Source of the DNA: Acidobacteriaceae bacterium TAA 166
GTDB lineage: Bacteria; Acidobacteriota; Terriglobia; Terriglobales; Acidobacteriaceae
Length of the DNA stretch: 64,000 nucleotides
Direction of reading: 5' to 3'
Assembly: GCA_000421065.1 (NCBI GenBank)
Contig: ATWD01000001.1
Location: forward strand, 1,103,501-1,167,500
The notes beneath the pieces are model-generated. The model saw only the letters and a program-made list of their open reading frames with translations, was not told the DNA's origin and did no database searches. This document shows, in pieces, positions 15,871 through 24,745 of the stretch. Position 1 is the first letter of the stretch, and each line of letters starts with the position of its first letter. The position numbers and the translations under genes were made by a program.

Positions 15871-18690
15871 TTAGTGCGCCGCCACCGGATTGCCCTGAAT
15901 GTCCCGAACCTCCACCGGTCCCAGTCCGGCGTCTTTCAGTCCAGGCTCGATCTTCGAGCGATCGCCTGCGGCGACGATCACCAGCTGATCCGGATGCAGA
16001 TACTCTTTGGCCGCACGGGCGACATCGGAGGAACTGACTGCTTCGTACTTCTCCGGGAGCTTGGCGTAGTAGTCGAGAGGACGGTGATAGAGGAAGATGT
16101 TTCCCATGGAATTGGCGATGGTCTCGGACATGACAAAGCTTCCGGGCAGCGACTGCACCAGAGCCTCCTTGGCGGCGGCCAGCTCTTCGATGGTCGAGGG
16201 CTTGGCGGGGAAGTTGCGAAGCTCGGACATCATCTCCTTCGCGGCGGGCGCGGTGACGTCGGTGCGGACCAGGGCACCGGAGAAGAACTCTCCGCCTTCG
16301 CGGTAAGGAAGAAAGCCCGACCGGGCACCATAGGTGTAGCCATGCACCTCGCGCAGGTTCATATTGATGCGGCTGCCGAAGCTTGAACCGAGGGTGTAGT
16401 TCAGCACGCTGAGGATGGGGAAGTCGGGAGAGTTTTCCGGCACGCCGAGACCGAAGGCGTAGAGCGCCGTCTGCGGGGCTCCGGGCTTATCGACGATGAC
16501 GACATGCGTCGGCTGTTGTGGGGGAGCAGTAGGAATCGAGAGCTCGCCCGTTCCCTTGCCCGCCCACGGACCGAAGTACTGTTTGGCGAGCTTCTCGGCG
16601 TCGGCCCGGGTCACATCTCCGGCGAGCACGAGGGCCGAGTCCTGAGGGTGGTAGTGCGCGGCGTAGAAGCCGGTGATCTGCTCCGGCTTGAGGCTGGTAA
16701 TGGTCTCGGTGGTTCCGGTTCCGCTAAGCCCATAGGGCTGGTCGCCGAAGACCAGCTTCGGTCCCACGCGGTTGGCCATGCTCTGGACGCTGTCGGTCTC
16801 CTGGCTGATGCGGACCAGAAGCCGCTTGCGCTGGCGGTCGACGTCTTCGGGCCGGAAGGCAGGATGTTCGGCTACATCGGCGAGCAAGTCGAGGCCATCG
16901 GCGGCATAATCGGTAAGAACGCTTATCGCCAGCGCGCTTGCATCCATGGTGGTGTTCGCCAGGATCGAGGTCCCGATCTTGGCCTGATCGTCGGCCAGCT
17001 TCTTCAAGTCGCGAGAGGAGGTTCCGTCGGTCATGATCTGAGCGGTGAGACCGGCAAGACCGTTGGTTGCGGAAGTGTTGTTCTCGTTGCCGGCGCGTGA
17101 TACCAGACGGGCGGAGATTACGGGCAGAGCGTGGTTTTCTACCAGCAGGACCTCCATGCCGTTCTGGAGCTTGAACCGCTCGGGCACGGGGAGGTGCAGG
17201 ACAGGCACGGGTCCGGCCGCGGGCTTGTTCCTGCGCCACTCTTGCGCGGTCTCGAACTCCGCCGAGTAGGGATTGGTAATCTTCACGTCGGCGTCGGTGT
17301 TCTCCGGGCTGCGGGGAACGTCTTCGAGCTCCTTCTTGCCGGGAACGCAGTAGACGACGACAACGGAGTTTTTGGTCAGGTATTTGACGGCGGCTGCTTT
17401 GGCGTCGGCAGCGGTGACGGCCTGGGTTGCGGCGACGTCCCTGGTGAGATAGCCGGGATCGCCGGTATACTGGTTGTAGCTGTTGAGGGTATCGGCGACT
17501 CCGCCGAAGCCTCCGAGCCGCTGCAGGCTGTTGATCTTGCCGGTCAGCTTGATGGCCTTCGAGGCCGCGAGCTCATCCGGGGTAAGGCCCTCCTGTTGCA
17601 GCTTCGCAAGCTCGCTCCAGAAGACGGTTTCGAGCTCTTCGAGCTTGACGCCCGGCTTGGCGGTGATCGAGCAGGCGGCGATTCCAGTCAGCTTCAGAGC
17701 GTCGATGTCGCACTCCACACTCTGCGCCTTCTGGGTCTTGTAGACCAGGGCTTCGTCGAGGCGGCTGACCTTGGCTCCTCCTAAGGCGTACCAAGCAGCG
17801 GCGAGGTTGTAGGAGTCCGGAGTGAACGCGGCCGGGGTCAACCAAGCGACCGTGAGCTGCGGCAGCTGCACCGTATCGGTGACGGTAACGCGACGCTGCG
17901 AGGTGATGGCTGGAGTGGTCGCTGTCACCGGCTCGACCTTGGGCCCCTCGGGGATGGGACCGAAGTACTTGGTCAGCAATGCGCGAAGCTGCTTGGGATC
18001 GAAGTCCCCGGCGATGGCGATGGAGGCGTTGTTGGGCGTGTAGAACTGCTGGTGGAAGTCGCGCACATCGGCAATGCGGGCCGACTCGATATCGGCGTGG
18101 CTGCCGATCACCTCGCCGTAGTAGGGATGCTCCCTGGGGAAGAGCAGGTGATAGACCTTCTCTTCGGCCACGTTGTACGGCTGGCCTTCGCCCTGGCGGC
18201 GTTCGTTGCGGACCACATCGCGCTGGTTGGCGAGCTTCTCGCGGTCGAGGCCCTCCATCAGGAATCCCATGCGGTCGCTCTCGAGCCACAGGGCAAGCTC
18301 CAGCTGGTTGCTGGGCATGGTCTCGAAGTAATTGGTGCGGTCGAAGCTGGTGGTGCCGTTGACGTCCGTGGCTCCGGCCGACTGCACGTACTTGATGTGC
18401 GCCTTCTCGCCGACGTGCTCGGAGCCCTCAAACATCATGTGCTCGAACAGATGCGCGAAGCCGGTGCGCCCCGGGCGCTCATTCAGAGGCCCGACGTGAT
18501 ACCACAGGTCGACGGCAACCAGAGGCAGCCGATGATCCTCATGCGTGATGACAGTAAGGCCGTTCGGAAGAGTGAACTTTTCATACTGGATCTCGGGAAG
18601 CTTGTGCGTGGGTTGCGCGATACTCGCGCCTCCCAGACCGAATAGAAGCGTCAAGGCTGATAAAGAGAGAGTTTTCCAAAGGGCTCGCAT
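15871..18690 (-). CDS. M16-family zinc protease, fused two-repeat form
   Basis: A 939-residue protein with an N-terminal signal peptide (about residues 1-25, ASIAQ), hence periplasmic. The first M16 repeat holds the inverted zinc motif HLFEH (His80, Glu83, His84) and the downstream acidic helix NQRDVVRNERRQ. The second repeat (about 480-939) keeps the fold but lacks the HxxEH site, the usual arrangement in which one half is catalytic and the other structural. Family members degrade small peptides in a clam-shell chamber. Here it is one fused chain, not the two-gene form common elsewhere. It is convergent with the XRE regulator and divergent from uppS. Confidence 0.92.
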   Translation of the reverse strand: MRALWKTLSLSALTLLFGLGGASIAQPTHKLPEIQYEKFTLPNGLTVITHEDHRLPLVAVDLWYHVGPLNERPGRTGFAHLFEHMMFEGSEHVGEKAHIKYVQSAGATDVNGTTSFDRTNYFETMPSNQLELALWLESDRMGFLMEGLDREKLANQRDVVRNERRQGEGQPYNVAEEKVYHLLFPREHPYYGEVIGSHADIESARIADVRDFHQQFYTPNNASIAIAGDFDPKQLRALLTKYFGPIPEGPKVEPVTATTPAITSQRRVTVTDTVQLPQLTVAWLTPAAFTPDSYNLAAAWYALGGAKVSRLDEALVYKTQKAQSVECDIDALKLTGIAACSITAKPGVKLEELETVFWSELAKLQQEGLTPDELAASKAIKLTGKINSLQRLGGFGGVADTLNSYNQYTGDPGYLTRDVAATQAVTAADAKAAAVKYLTKNSVVVVYCVPGKKELEDVPRSPENTDADVKITNPYSAEFETAQEWRRNKPAAGPVPVLHLPVPERFKLQNGMEVLLVENHALPVISARLVSRAGNENNTSATNGLAGLTAQIMTDGTSSRDLKKLADDQAKIGTSILANTTMDASALAISVLTDYAADGLDLLADVAEHPAFRPEDVDRQRKRLLVRISQETDSVQSMANRVGPKLVFGDQPYGLSGTGTTETITSLKPEQITGFYAAHYHPQDSALVLAGDVTRADAEKLAKQYFGPWAGKGTGELSIPTAPPQQPTHVVIVDKPGAPQTALYAFGLGVPENSPDFPILSVLNYTLGSSFGSRINMNLREVHGYTYGARSGFLPYREGGEFFSGALVRTDVTAPAAKEMMSELRNFPAKPSTIEELAAAKEALVQSLPGSFVMSETIANSMGNIFLYHRPLDYYAKLPEKYEAVSSSDVARAAKEYLHPDQLVIVAAGDRSKIEPGLKDAGLGPVEVRDIQGNPVAAH

Positions 18691-18792
18691 CTAAGGATTC
18701 TCCTTCAAACTATTGATAATGCGTTGAGCCGATCCAGAATACTCCCAGGTCAAGCCCCACAGGGGAACGTTCATTGCGCCGCCCACTCCGGT

Positions 18793-19740
18793 ATGCTAGC
18801 GTCATGCTTTGTGAGGCCGTCTTTGCCGTCTAATCTTCCCAGCCGCGTACACGAGCTCTCTGCCGAGGAACAGAGTATCTACCGGCAGCTCGATCCCTCC
18901 CGCATCCCCCAGCACATCGCCATCATCATGGACGGCAATGGCCGGTGGGCGGGCAAGCGCGCGCTCAAGCGCTTCCTCGGTCATCAGCAGGGAGCCGAGA
19001 GCGTGCAGTATGTGGTCGAGACCGCCTCGCGCATCAATCTTCCCTGGCTGACGCTCTACGCCTTCTCGCTTGAGAACAACCTCAAGCGGCCCAAGGCCGA
19101 GGTCACCTTCCTGATGAAGCTGCTGAAGAACTACCTGATCGGCAACGTGAAACGGATGAACGACAACAACGTCCGCATGGCCTACATCGGCCGCACCTAC
19201 GATCTGCCGCAGGAGGTCCAGGAGACGATGCAGTGGGCGATGGAGGCGACCGCCAAGAACACCGGCACGACCCTGACGCTGGCGCTCAACTACGGCGCGC
19301 GCACGGAGATCGTCGATGCCGTTCGCCGTATCCTGACTGACCTGACCACCGAGGCTCACAGCCGCGGCTGCTCGGTCGAGGACCTGCTCGGCGCGGGAGC
19401 CCTCGACGCGCTCGATGAGTCGACCCTCTCCAAGGCTCTCTATACCGCGAATATGCCGGACCCCGACCTGATCGTGCGGACCTCGGGCGAGCAGCGCATC
19501 TCGAACTTCCTGCTGTGGCAGATCGCCTATGCGGAGATCTTCATCACCGACCGGCTGTGGCCGGACTTCCGCGGCGTTCATCTGCTCGAGGCCATCGCCG
19601 ACTACCAGCGCCGTGACCGGCGCTTCGGCGGGTTGAGCGACAACTCGGACGAGAAGATCGATTCGCTGCAGCCGGTCTCCGAGCTCGAGACCGAGATCGC
19701 CACCGAGCTTACCCCTCCGCAGGAGCTGAGTCGCCGGTAG
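18793..19740 (+). CDS. uppS: Undecaprenyl diphosphate synthase (cis-prenyltransferase)
   Basis: It condenses farnesyl diphosphate with isopentenyl diphosphate to make the C55 lipid carrier for peptidoglycan and O-antigen. The family motifs are HIAIIMDGNGRWAGKR with the catalytic Asp, FSLENNLKRP, RTSGEQRISNFLLWQ and YAEIFITDRLWPDF. The start is uncertain: ATG at 18793 is given, but a TTG at 18820 preceded by GTGAGG is equally plausible. An acidic 40-residue C-terminal tail is longer than in E. coli. It should belong with cdsA-dxr-rseP, but a padR-DUF3861 pair on the other strand intervenes, and its last 32 bp overlap the DUF3861 gene tail to tail. Confidence 0.93.
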   Translation: MLASCFVRPSLPSNLPSRVHELSAEEQSIYRQLDPSRIPQHIAIIMDGNGRWAGKRALKRFLGHQQGAESVQYVVETASRINLPWLTLYAFSLENNLKRPKAEVTFLMKLLKNYLIGNVKRMNDNNVRMAYIGRTYDLPQEVQETMQWAMEATAKNTGTTLTLALNYGARTEIVDAVRRILTDLTTEAHSRGCSVEDLLGAGALDALDESTLSKALYTANMPDPDLIVRTSGEQRISNFLLWQIAYAEIFITDRLWPDFRGVHLLEAIADYQRRDRRFGGLSDNSDEKIDSLQPVSELETEIATELTPPQELSRR

Positions 19741-20026
19741 CCGGCATCTGTTTCAGCTGCTGAATAAAGCTCGACAGCGCGGGGCGAATCTCGGCAAAGA
19801 GCGGATGGTTGCGGTGAGCCAGCGCCACTTCGCTGAAGAGCTTCAGTCCTACCCCCAGCGATGCAGCTGTGCCGGAGGTGAACGGCAGCCGAGTCTCGAG
19901 CCTTTGAACGATCGCCAGAATATCGTCGTGATTGGCGGCGTAAAAGCTGAGACTCTGCCCCGTGACTGCTTCTCCCTTCGCGTCGGCCAGCTTTTCGACC
20001 GTGATGCGATACCGGTAGGAGCTCAT
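19709..20026 (-). CDS. DUF3861-family small protein
   Basis: The 105-residue protein (MSSYRYRITVEKLADAKGE...) matches the DUF3861 family, small cytosolic proteins without known function. Its ATG overlaps the stop of the padR gene by one base (ATGA), so the two are translationally coupled and probably share regulation. The 3' end runs 32 bp into uppS on the opposite strand, a true antisense overlap. No catalytic residues can be named. Confidence 0.75.
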   Translation of the reverse strand: MSSYRYRITVEKLADAKGEAVTGQSLSFYAANHDDILAIVQRLETRLPFTSGTAASLGVGLKLFSEVALAHRNHPLFAEIRPALSSFIQQLKQMPATGDSAPAEG

Positions 20027-20619
20027 CAGATCCTCTCGATCTTCTTGGCTGCATCGTCGATGATGTCGGTGACGGCGTTGATCTGCTCGGTCGTCAGCGA
20101 TCCCATCTTCATGCGCAGGGCCATGCGAAGGTTCTCGACGGCACGCTCGATCTGCTGGGGACGCTGGTTGGCGTAGGCGGCCCGGCGGCTGTCCATCCTG
20201 GCGAAGAGAGCATCGACGACGGGCTTGTTCTCGGCCAGCGCCTTGGCTCCCTCGGGGGTGATGGTGTAGAGCTTTCGCGTTCCTTCGGTGACGACGCTGG
20301 CATATCCCATCTCCTCGAGCATGGTCAGCATGGGATAGACGATGCCCGGGCTGGGAGCATAGTCTCCGCCGAGGCGCTCCTGGATGGACTTGATGATCTC
20401 GTAGCCGTAGCTGGGCTTTTCGGAGATGAGCTGCAGGATGACGTAGCGGAGATCGCCGGAGCTGAACATGCGGCCCTCGCCTCGTCCGCGTCCGCGGAGG
20501 CCGTGACGTCCGTGGCCGAAACCGCCGAAGTTGCCGCAGAACTTCTGATGATGATGCTGATGTTGTGCTTCGCGAAAGCCTTCCGCCTCGCGAAACCTTC
20601 TGAAATATTCTGAATTCAT
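20026..20619 (-). CDS. PadR-family transcriptional regulator with His/Gly-rich N-terminus
   Basis: About 197 residues from the ATG at 20619 (MNSEYFRRFREAEG), with GAGAGGTGG upstream; the open frame begins at 20634. The winged-helix PadR core spans about 50-125 (SSGDLRYVILQLISEKPSYGYEIIKSI, then SPGIVYPMLTMLEEMGYA) and a helical dimerisation region follows. Before the core is an unusual tail with QHQHHHQKFCGNFGGFGHGRHG and a GRGRGEGR run, which may bind a metal or simply be disordered. PadR proteins mostly repress their own operon, here with DUF3861. A perfect 12-bp palindrome lies 31 bp upstream of the start. Confidence 0.88.
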   Translation of the reverse strand: MNSEYFRRFREAEGFREAQHQHHHQKFCGNFGGFGHGRHGLRGRGRGEGRMFSSGDLRYVILQLISEKPSYGYEIIKSIQERLGGDYAPSPGIVYPMLTMLEEMGYASVVTEGTRKLYTITPEGAKALAENKPVVDALFARMDSRRAAYANQRPQQIERAVENLRMALRMKMGSLTTEQINAVTDIIDDAAKKIERI

Positions 20620-20649
20620 AAATCCACCTCTCATAGGATGGAATGTATC

Positions 20650-20661
20650 AAGATATATCTT
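20650..20661. promoter_or_regulatory. Candidate PadR operator, perfect palindrome
   Basis: AAGATATATCTT is perfectly self-complementary and lies in an AT-rich stretch (about 20641-20680) that stands out from the GC-rich surroundings, directly upstream of padR. PadR proteins typically autoregulate at AT-rich palindromes near their own promoter. Confidence 0.5.
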
Positions 20662-20701
20662 TATATGTCAATATTGCTTTCCGCGCACCGATTTCAAAGG
20701 C

Positions 20702-20893
20702 GATGGCCGGCCGGTCGGCCCCACTACGCGTGGGGCGGTCACTTCGTGACGTGTGTATTCCCTTCGGGGTGGTTGCTCCCGTTGGTCGCTTGCGAAGATG
20801 GTTTGCGCCAAACCGGAGGGAGGCCCATGGCGAAGCCGACATACAAGTCACGAAGTGACCGCCCCACGCGCAGTGGGCCCGCGCGGCAGCGCC
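20702..20893. repeat. Dispersed palindromic element (copy E)
   Basis: A 192-bp copy between divergent padR and cdsA. The left terminus is GATGGCCGGCCGGTCGGCCC and the right terminus GGGCCCGCGCGGCAGCGCC. The outer arms contain GGGGCGGTCACTTCGTGAC and its complement. The inner arms do not match each other (left of the 'TTCGGGGTGG' type, right of the 'GGCGAAGCCGACAT' type), which indicates a mosaic. Confidence 0.85.
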
Positions 20894-20922
20894 CGACCTC
20901 CTAGTATGCTTACCAACAGCAC

Positions 20923-21786
20923 ATGAAACGCATTCTGACCGCTGTCGTACTTATCCTTGCTGTCTTTGCCCTGATCTTTTTCGGCCAGCTCTGGATGCTG
21001 ACCCTCGCCTCTGCCCTGGTCGCGGAGCTTGCCGTGTATGAGTTCCTCAAGCTCGCCTCAGTCGGAGCCGAAGCCCACGGCGCTCACTTGCGAATTCCGA
21101 TCTGGTGGATGTCGATCAGCACCGCCCTGGCCTTTGTCGTCACGCTCCCGAACTTCCCGGTCGAAGCGCAGCTTCCTGTCCTGAGCGCCTTGACGCTGCT
21201 TTTGTTCGCATGGAACGGCTTTCGCGCGCCGTTGATCCAGGTATTGCCCGACACCGCGCAGGGACTCTTCGGCCTGATTTGGATCGCCTACCCGCTGACG
21301 CTGGTTCCGATGCTCTGGAAGCAGGAGGATGGTCCAGCACTTTTACTCTTTCTGATGGTCTGTGTGTGGTCGGGAGATATCGCCGCGCTCTATGTCGGGC
21401 GTGCCCTTGGCCGTCATAAGCTTGCCCCGACGATCAGCCCGGGCAAGACCTGGGAGGGCTCGATCGCATCGATCCTCGGGAGTATAGCGGCAGCGGGGCT
21501 GGTCCTCTGGATCAGCGACAGCCTGACCGCCCGCGGCAACCTGATGCTGCACATCTCGGAACCCATCTGGCAGACGCTGGTGCTGGCTGCGATTCTGAAC
21601 ATCGCGGCACAGCTCGGAGATCTGCTGGAGTCCGCCGTCAAACGCGGAGCCGGAGTGAAGGACTCAGGCACGATGCTTCCCGGGCACGGAGGCATCCTCG
21701 ACCGCATCGACGCCCTGCTGGTCGCGGCTCCAGTGCTGTGGTTTGCGCTGCTACTGAAGGACTACTTCGGCCTGGGGCGCTTTTAA
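20923..21786 (+). CDS. cdsA: Phosphatidate cytidylyltransferase
   Basis: The 287-residue inner-membrane enzyme makes CDP-diacylglycerol from phosphatidate and CTP, the branch point of phospholipid synthesis. There are about eight hydrophobic segments. The family signature is at the C-terminus (SAVKRGAGVKDSGTMLPGHG followed by GILDRIDALL), with the conserved SPGKTWEGS at about residue 170. It starts 30 bp after repeat copy E, so its promoter must lie in or very near the repeat. Downstream, a gene remnant separates it from dxr. Confidence 0.95.
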   Translation: MKRILTAVVLILAVFALIFFGQLWMLTLASALVAELAVYEFLKLASVGAEAHGAHLRIPIWWMSISTALAFVVTLPNFPVEAQLPVLSALTLLLFAWNGFRAPLIQVLPDTAQGLFGLIWIAYPLTLVPMLWKQEDGPALLLFLMVCVWSGDIAALYVGRALGRHKLAPTISPGKTWEGSIASILGSIAAAGLVLWISDSLTARGNLMLHISEPIWQTLVLAAILNIAAQLGDLLESAVKRGAGVKDSGTMLPGHGGILDRIDALLVAAPVLWFALLLKDYFGLGRF

Positions 21787-21812
21787 CTGAGTGCAGAACC
21801 GATCTACGATGA

Positions 21813-22096
21813 ACTCCGCTGAGCTCTGCGAGGACAGCCAAAAACAGGATCGAGTCACTTCGCGAGGTGGTGCAGGACCCACTCGTCCCTGAGATGAAAG
21901 CTGTGAAGGTCTCGGTCAACTCGTTGCACCTGGAGATGAACCTTCTGCGGGCGAAATGGGTTCTTTTATGTAATGAGATTAAGATTCGCGACGAAAAGCA
22001 GTCCCAGGCCATTCAACATCTCTCCGAAAACTCGATTTTGCTATCGATATCCGTGAGCGCCCGGCCTCGCTTGAGGCGAGACTGCCTCGGCAGTAG
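21813..22096 (+). pseudogene. Frameshifted remnant of a coiled-coil protein gene
   Basis: From 21813 one frame reads RIESLREVVQDPLVPEMKAV, then NEIKIRDEKQSQAIQHLSE up to about 22028. The reading continues, after an apparent one-base deletion in the AAAA run near 22030, in another frame as LDFAIDIRERPASLEARLPR up to TAG at 22094. Joined together, the two pieces form one heptad-like coiled-coil protein ending in Gln, which neither frame gives alone. No start codon with a ribosome site is evident. It is probably a decayed gene between cdsA and dxr. A sequencing error or a very small functional protein cannot be excluded. Confidence 0.5.
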
Positions 22097-22159
22097 CTTC
22101 TGCGATATTTGCGCAGATCAGCGCAGATCAATCGAATCGAATCTGAGAAAATAGAGCTT

Positions 22160-23350
22160 GTGAAAAAGCTCGCTATCCTCGGCTCCACCGGGTCCATCGG
22201 CACTTCTACTCTTTCGGTCTGCGAATCTTTTCCCGACCGCTATCGCCCTGTTGCTCTGGCTGCCGGACAGAATGTGGAGACTGCCTTCGCGCAGTGCGCC
22301 CGCTGGCGTCCGCAGGTCGTCTCCATGGCCACCGAGGAGCTTGCCTCCCAGCTTCAGCTGCTCCTCAAGGCGGAAGGTATTACCAACATGGAGGTCGTCC
22401 ATGGAACCGCTGGAACGGTTCGTGTCGCGACGTTGCCTGAGGTAGATTTCGTCGTCTCGGCCATTGTGGGCGTGGCCGGACTGGAGGCGACCTATGCTGC
22501 CGTCAAGTTGGGGAAGACCATCGGCCTTGCGAATAAAGAGTGCCTGGTCGCCGCCGGCGAGCTCATCCTGGCGGCAGCCAAGGAACACAACGTTGCCCTG
22601 CTGCCCATCGACTCCGAGCACAACGCCGTGCATCAGTGCATGCGCGGAGGCGAGGCCCGAGAGGTTCGTCAGGTTTGGCTTACGGCCTCGGGCGGCCCCT
22701 TCCGCAACACCCCACTCGCGGGGTTCGAGCACATCACGCCGGCCCAGGCCTTGAAGCACCCCACCTGGGTGATGGGCCAGCGCATCACCATCGATTCGGC
22801 TACCTTGATGAACAAGGGCTTCGAGGTAATCGAGGCCTGCCGCCTCTTTTCGCTTCCGGCCTCGCAGGTCCAGGTGACGATCCACCCGCAGTCGACCGTT
22901 CATTCCATGGTCGAGTTCATCGATGGAAGCATCCTGGCGCAGATCTCGGTGACGGATATGCGGCTACCTATCCTGTACGCCCTGGCCTACCCCGAGCGAG
23001 TCGATGCCACCCCCGCCCCGGGACTCCAATTCGACCTTACCGCATTGAACCAGCTGGACTTCTCCGTCCCCGACCTGAATCGTTTCCCTTGCCTTCAACT
23101 GGCTTACGAGGCTGCCGAGACCGGAGGCGAGGCCTGCATCGCCCTAAACGCCGCCGACGAGATCGCCGTCGCCGCCTTCCTCGAAGGTCGCATTCCCTTC
23201 CTCGGCATCCCACGTACAATAGAACGTGTGCTCGAACAAACCTCAAACCAGCATCCTTCGTCTATCCATGAGGTGCTCGAGGCCGATCTGCGGGCCAGAG
23301 CCTGTGCCCGCGATGTGATCGCCCACCAATTCTCCGGCGTATTACGATAA
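22160..23350 (+). CDS. dxr: 1-deoxy-D-xylulose 5-phosphate reductoisomerase
   Basis: It is about 396 residues from the GTG at 22160 (MKKLAILGSTGSIGTSTL), the normal N-terminus; the in-frame upstream extension has no family character. The NADPH-binding GSTGSIG is at the start. The metal and substrate site follows in PIDSEHNAVHQC, and SATLMNKGFEVIEA and HPQSTVHSMVEF are present. It converts DXP to MEP, the second step of the MEP isoprenoid pathway whose first enzyme (dxs) is also in this window. It is followed after 37 bp by rseP, probably in one transcript. Confidence 0.95.
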   Translation: MKKLAILGSTGSIGTSTLSVCESFPDRYRPVALAAGQNVETAFAQCARWRPQVVSMATEELASQLQLLLKAEGITNMEVVHGTAGTVRVATLPEVDFVVSAIVGVAGLEATYAAVKLGKTIGLANKECLVAAGELILAAAKEHNVALLPIDSEHNAVHQCMRGGEAREVRQVWLTASGGPFRNTPLAGFEHITPAQALKHPTWVMGQRITIDSATLMNKGFEVIEACRLFSLPASQVQVTIHPQSTVHSMVEFIDGSILAQISVTDMRLPILYALAYPERVDATPAPGLQFDLTALNQLDFSVPDLNRFPCLQLAYEAAETGGEACIALNAADEIAVAAFLEGRIPFLGIPRTIERVLEQTSNQHPSSIHEVLEADLRARACARDVIAHQFSGVLR

Positions 23351-23387
23351 GTCGCACCGATTCTCCGAGCGAGGTCTTCACTCTCCC

Positions 23388-24740
23388 ATGTCCACCATCA
23401 TTCAATTAGGCATCGTGCTCGGCATCATGGTTCTGGTGCACGAGTTCGGCCACTTCGCCGTCGCCAAGCTGTGCGGCATCCGCGTGGAGGTCTTCTCCAT
23501 CGGCTTCGGAAAGCGGCTCTTCGGCTTCCGCCATGGTGAGACCGACTACCGCCTCTCCTTGCTCCCTCTCGGCGGCTATGTCAAGATGTCGGGCGACAAC
23601 CCGGGAGAGGCTCCGACCGATCCCGGCGACTTCAACGCGCACCCGCGCTGGCAGAGGATCCTGGTCGCGCTGGCCGGGCCGTTCGCCAACTTCATCCTCG
23701 CTATCGGCCTGATGACGGGCGTCTCCATGCTGCACAACGAGGTGCAGGAGTACATCTCGCAGCCGGCCCGCACCGACTACATTCCCGCCGGTACTTCGGC
23801 GGCGCGCACCGGTATTCACTCCGGCGACCTGATAGTCCATTACGACACGGTCGAGAACCCGACCTGGGACCAGGTGGCGATCCGGTCGCTGCTGAACATC
23901 AACCAGAGCGTGGCCTTCTCGTACCTGCACGACGGTCAGCGGGTCGATACCAAGCTCTTCGTCGAGGCCAAAGAGGGCGCCGACAACTTCTCGCTCGACC
24001 GCCTCGGCCTGATCCCGAAGATGCAGAACGCGCCGGTGCAGGTGGACTCGCTCGAGCCGAATATGCCTGCCGCGAAGGCCGGTCTTCAGCCCGGCGACCA
24101 GATCGCGACGATCGATGGGCTTCAGCTTCACTCGGTTCCTGCGCTACTGTCCTACCTGCAGGATGAGGCAGGCAAGCCTGCCTCGCTGACCGTGCTCCGC
24201 AATGGCCAGTCCCTGCCCATCGAGATCACGCCGCAGCTGGCGGAGATCGGAGACGGCACCGGAGCCAAGGACTATCGCCTCGGCTTCCGCCCGGTGCAGC
24301 CGCCTGTGAAGGTCGAGAAGCTTCCCCTCGGCAAGGCTGTGGTCGCGTCGTGGGAGTACAACAAGAAGGGCTCGATGCTGATCGTCGAGGTGCTGAAGAG
24401 GATGTTCACCCGGCAGGTCTCGGTGCGTTCGCTCTCCGGTCCTATCGGAATCGGCCAACAGATTCACCAGGCCGCTTCGATGCCGGGCTGGATGCCGCTA
24501 ATCGGCCTGATGGCGTATATCTCGCTGAACCTTGGGATCTTCAACCTGCTGCCGATCCCGATCCTCGATGGAGGAATGATCCTGTTTCTTCTGGTGGAGT
24601 CGGTCCTGCGGCGCGACCTGAACCAGCAGCTCAAGGAACGGGTCTACCAAGTCGCCTTCGTCTGCATCCTGGTCTTTGCGGCAATGGTAATCTTCAACGA
24701 TATCAGTAAGCTGGGACTGTTCTCCAAGGTCAAGCCCTAG
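23388..24740 (+). CDS. rseP: RseP-type site-2 protease
   Basis: This 450-residue intramembrane metalloprotease carries zinc motif HEFGH (residues 18-22) in the first membrane segment and LDG (in IPILDGGMILF) in a C-terminal one. Two PDZ-like regions lie between (about 115-200 and 205-290; the second has AGLQPGDQIATIDG). RseP cleaves membrane-anchored anti-sigma factors and signal-peptide remnants. A membrane-anchored anti-sigma is encoded at 51.3 kb in this window, a possible substrate, though this is inference. It is the last gene of the uppS/cdsA/dxr group and is followed within 6 bp by repeat copy F. Confidence 0.95.
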   Translation: MSTIIQLGIVLGIMVLVHEFGHFAVAKLCGIRVEVFSIGFGKRLFGFRHGETDYRLSLLPLGGYVKMSGDNPGEAPTDPGDFNAHPRWQRILVALAGPFANFILAIGLMTGVSMLHNEVQEYISQPARTDYIPAGTSAARTGIHSGDLIVHYDTVENPTWDQVAIRSLLNINQSVAFSYLHDGQRVDTKLFVEAKEGADNFSLDRLGLIPKMQNAPVQVDSLEPNMPAAKAGLQPGDQIATIDGLQLHSVPALLSYLQDEAGKPASLTVLRNGQSLPIEITPQLAEIGDGTGAKDYRLGFRPVQPPVKVEKLPLGKAVVASWEYNKKGSMLIVEVLKRMFTRQVSVRSLSGPIGIGQQIHQAASMPGWMPLIGLMAYISLNLGIFNLLPIPILDGGMILFLLVESVLRRDLNQQLKERVYQVAFVCILVFAAMVIFNDISKLGLFSKVKP

Positions 24741-24745
24741 AGGCA

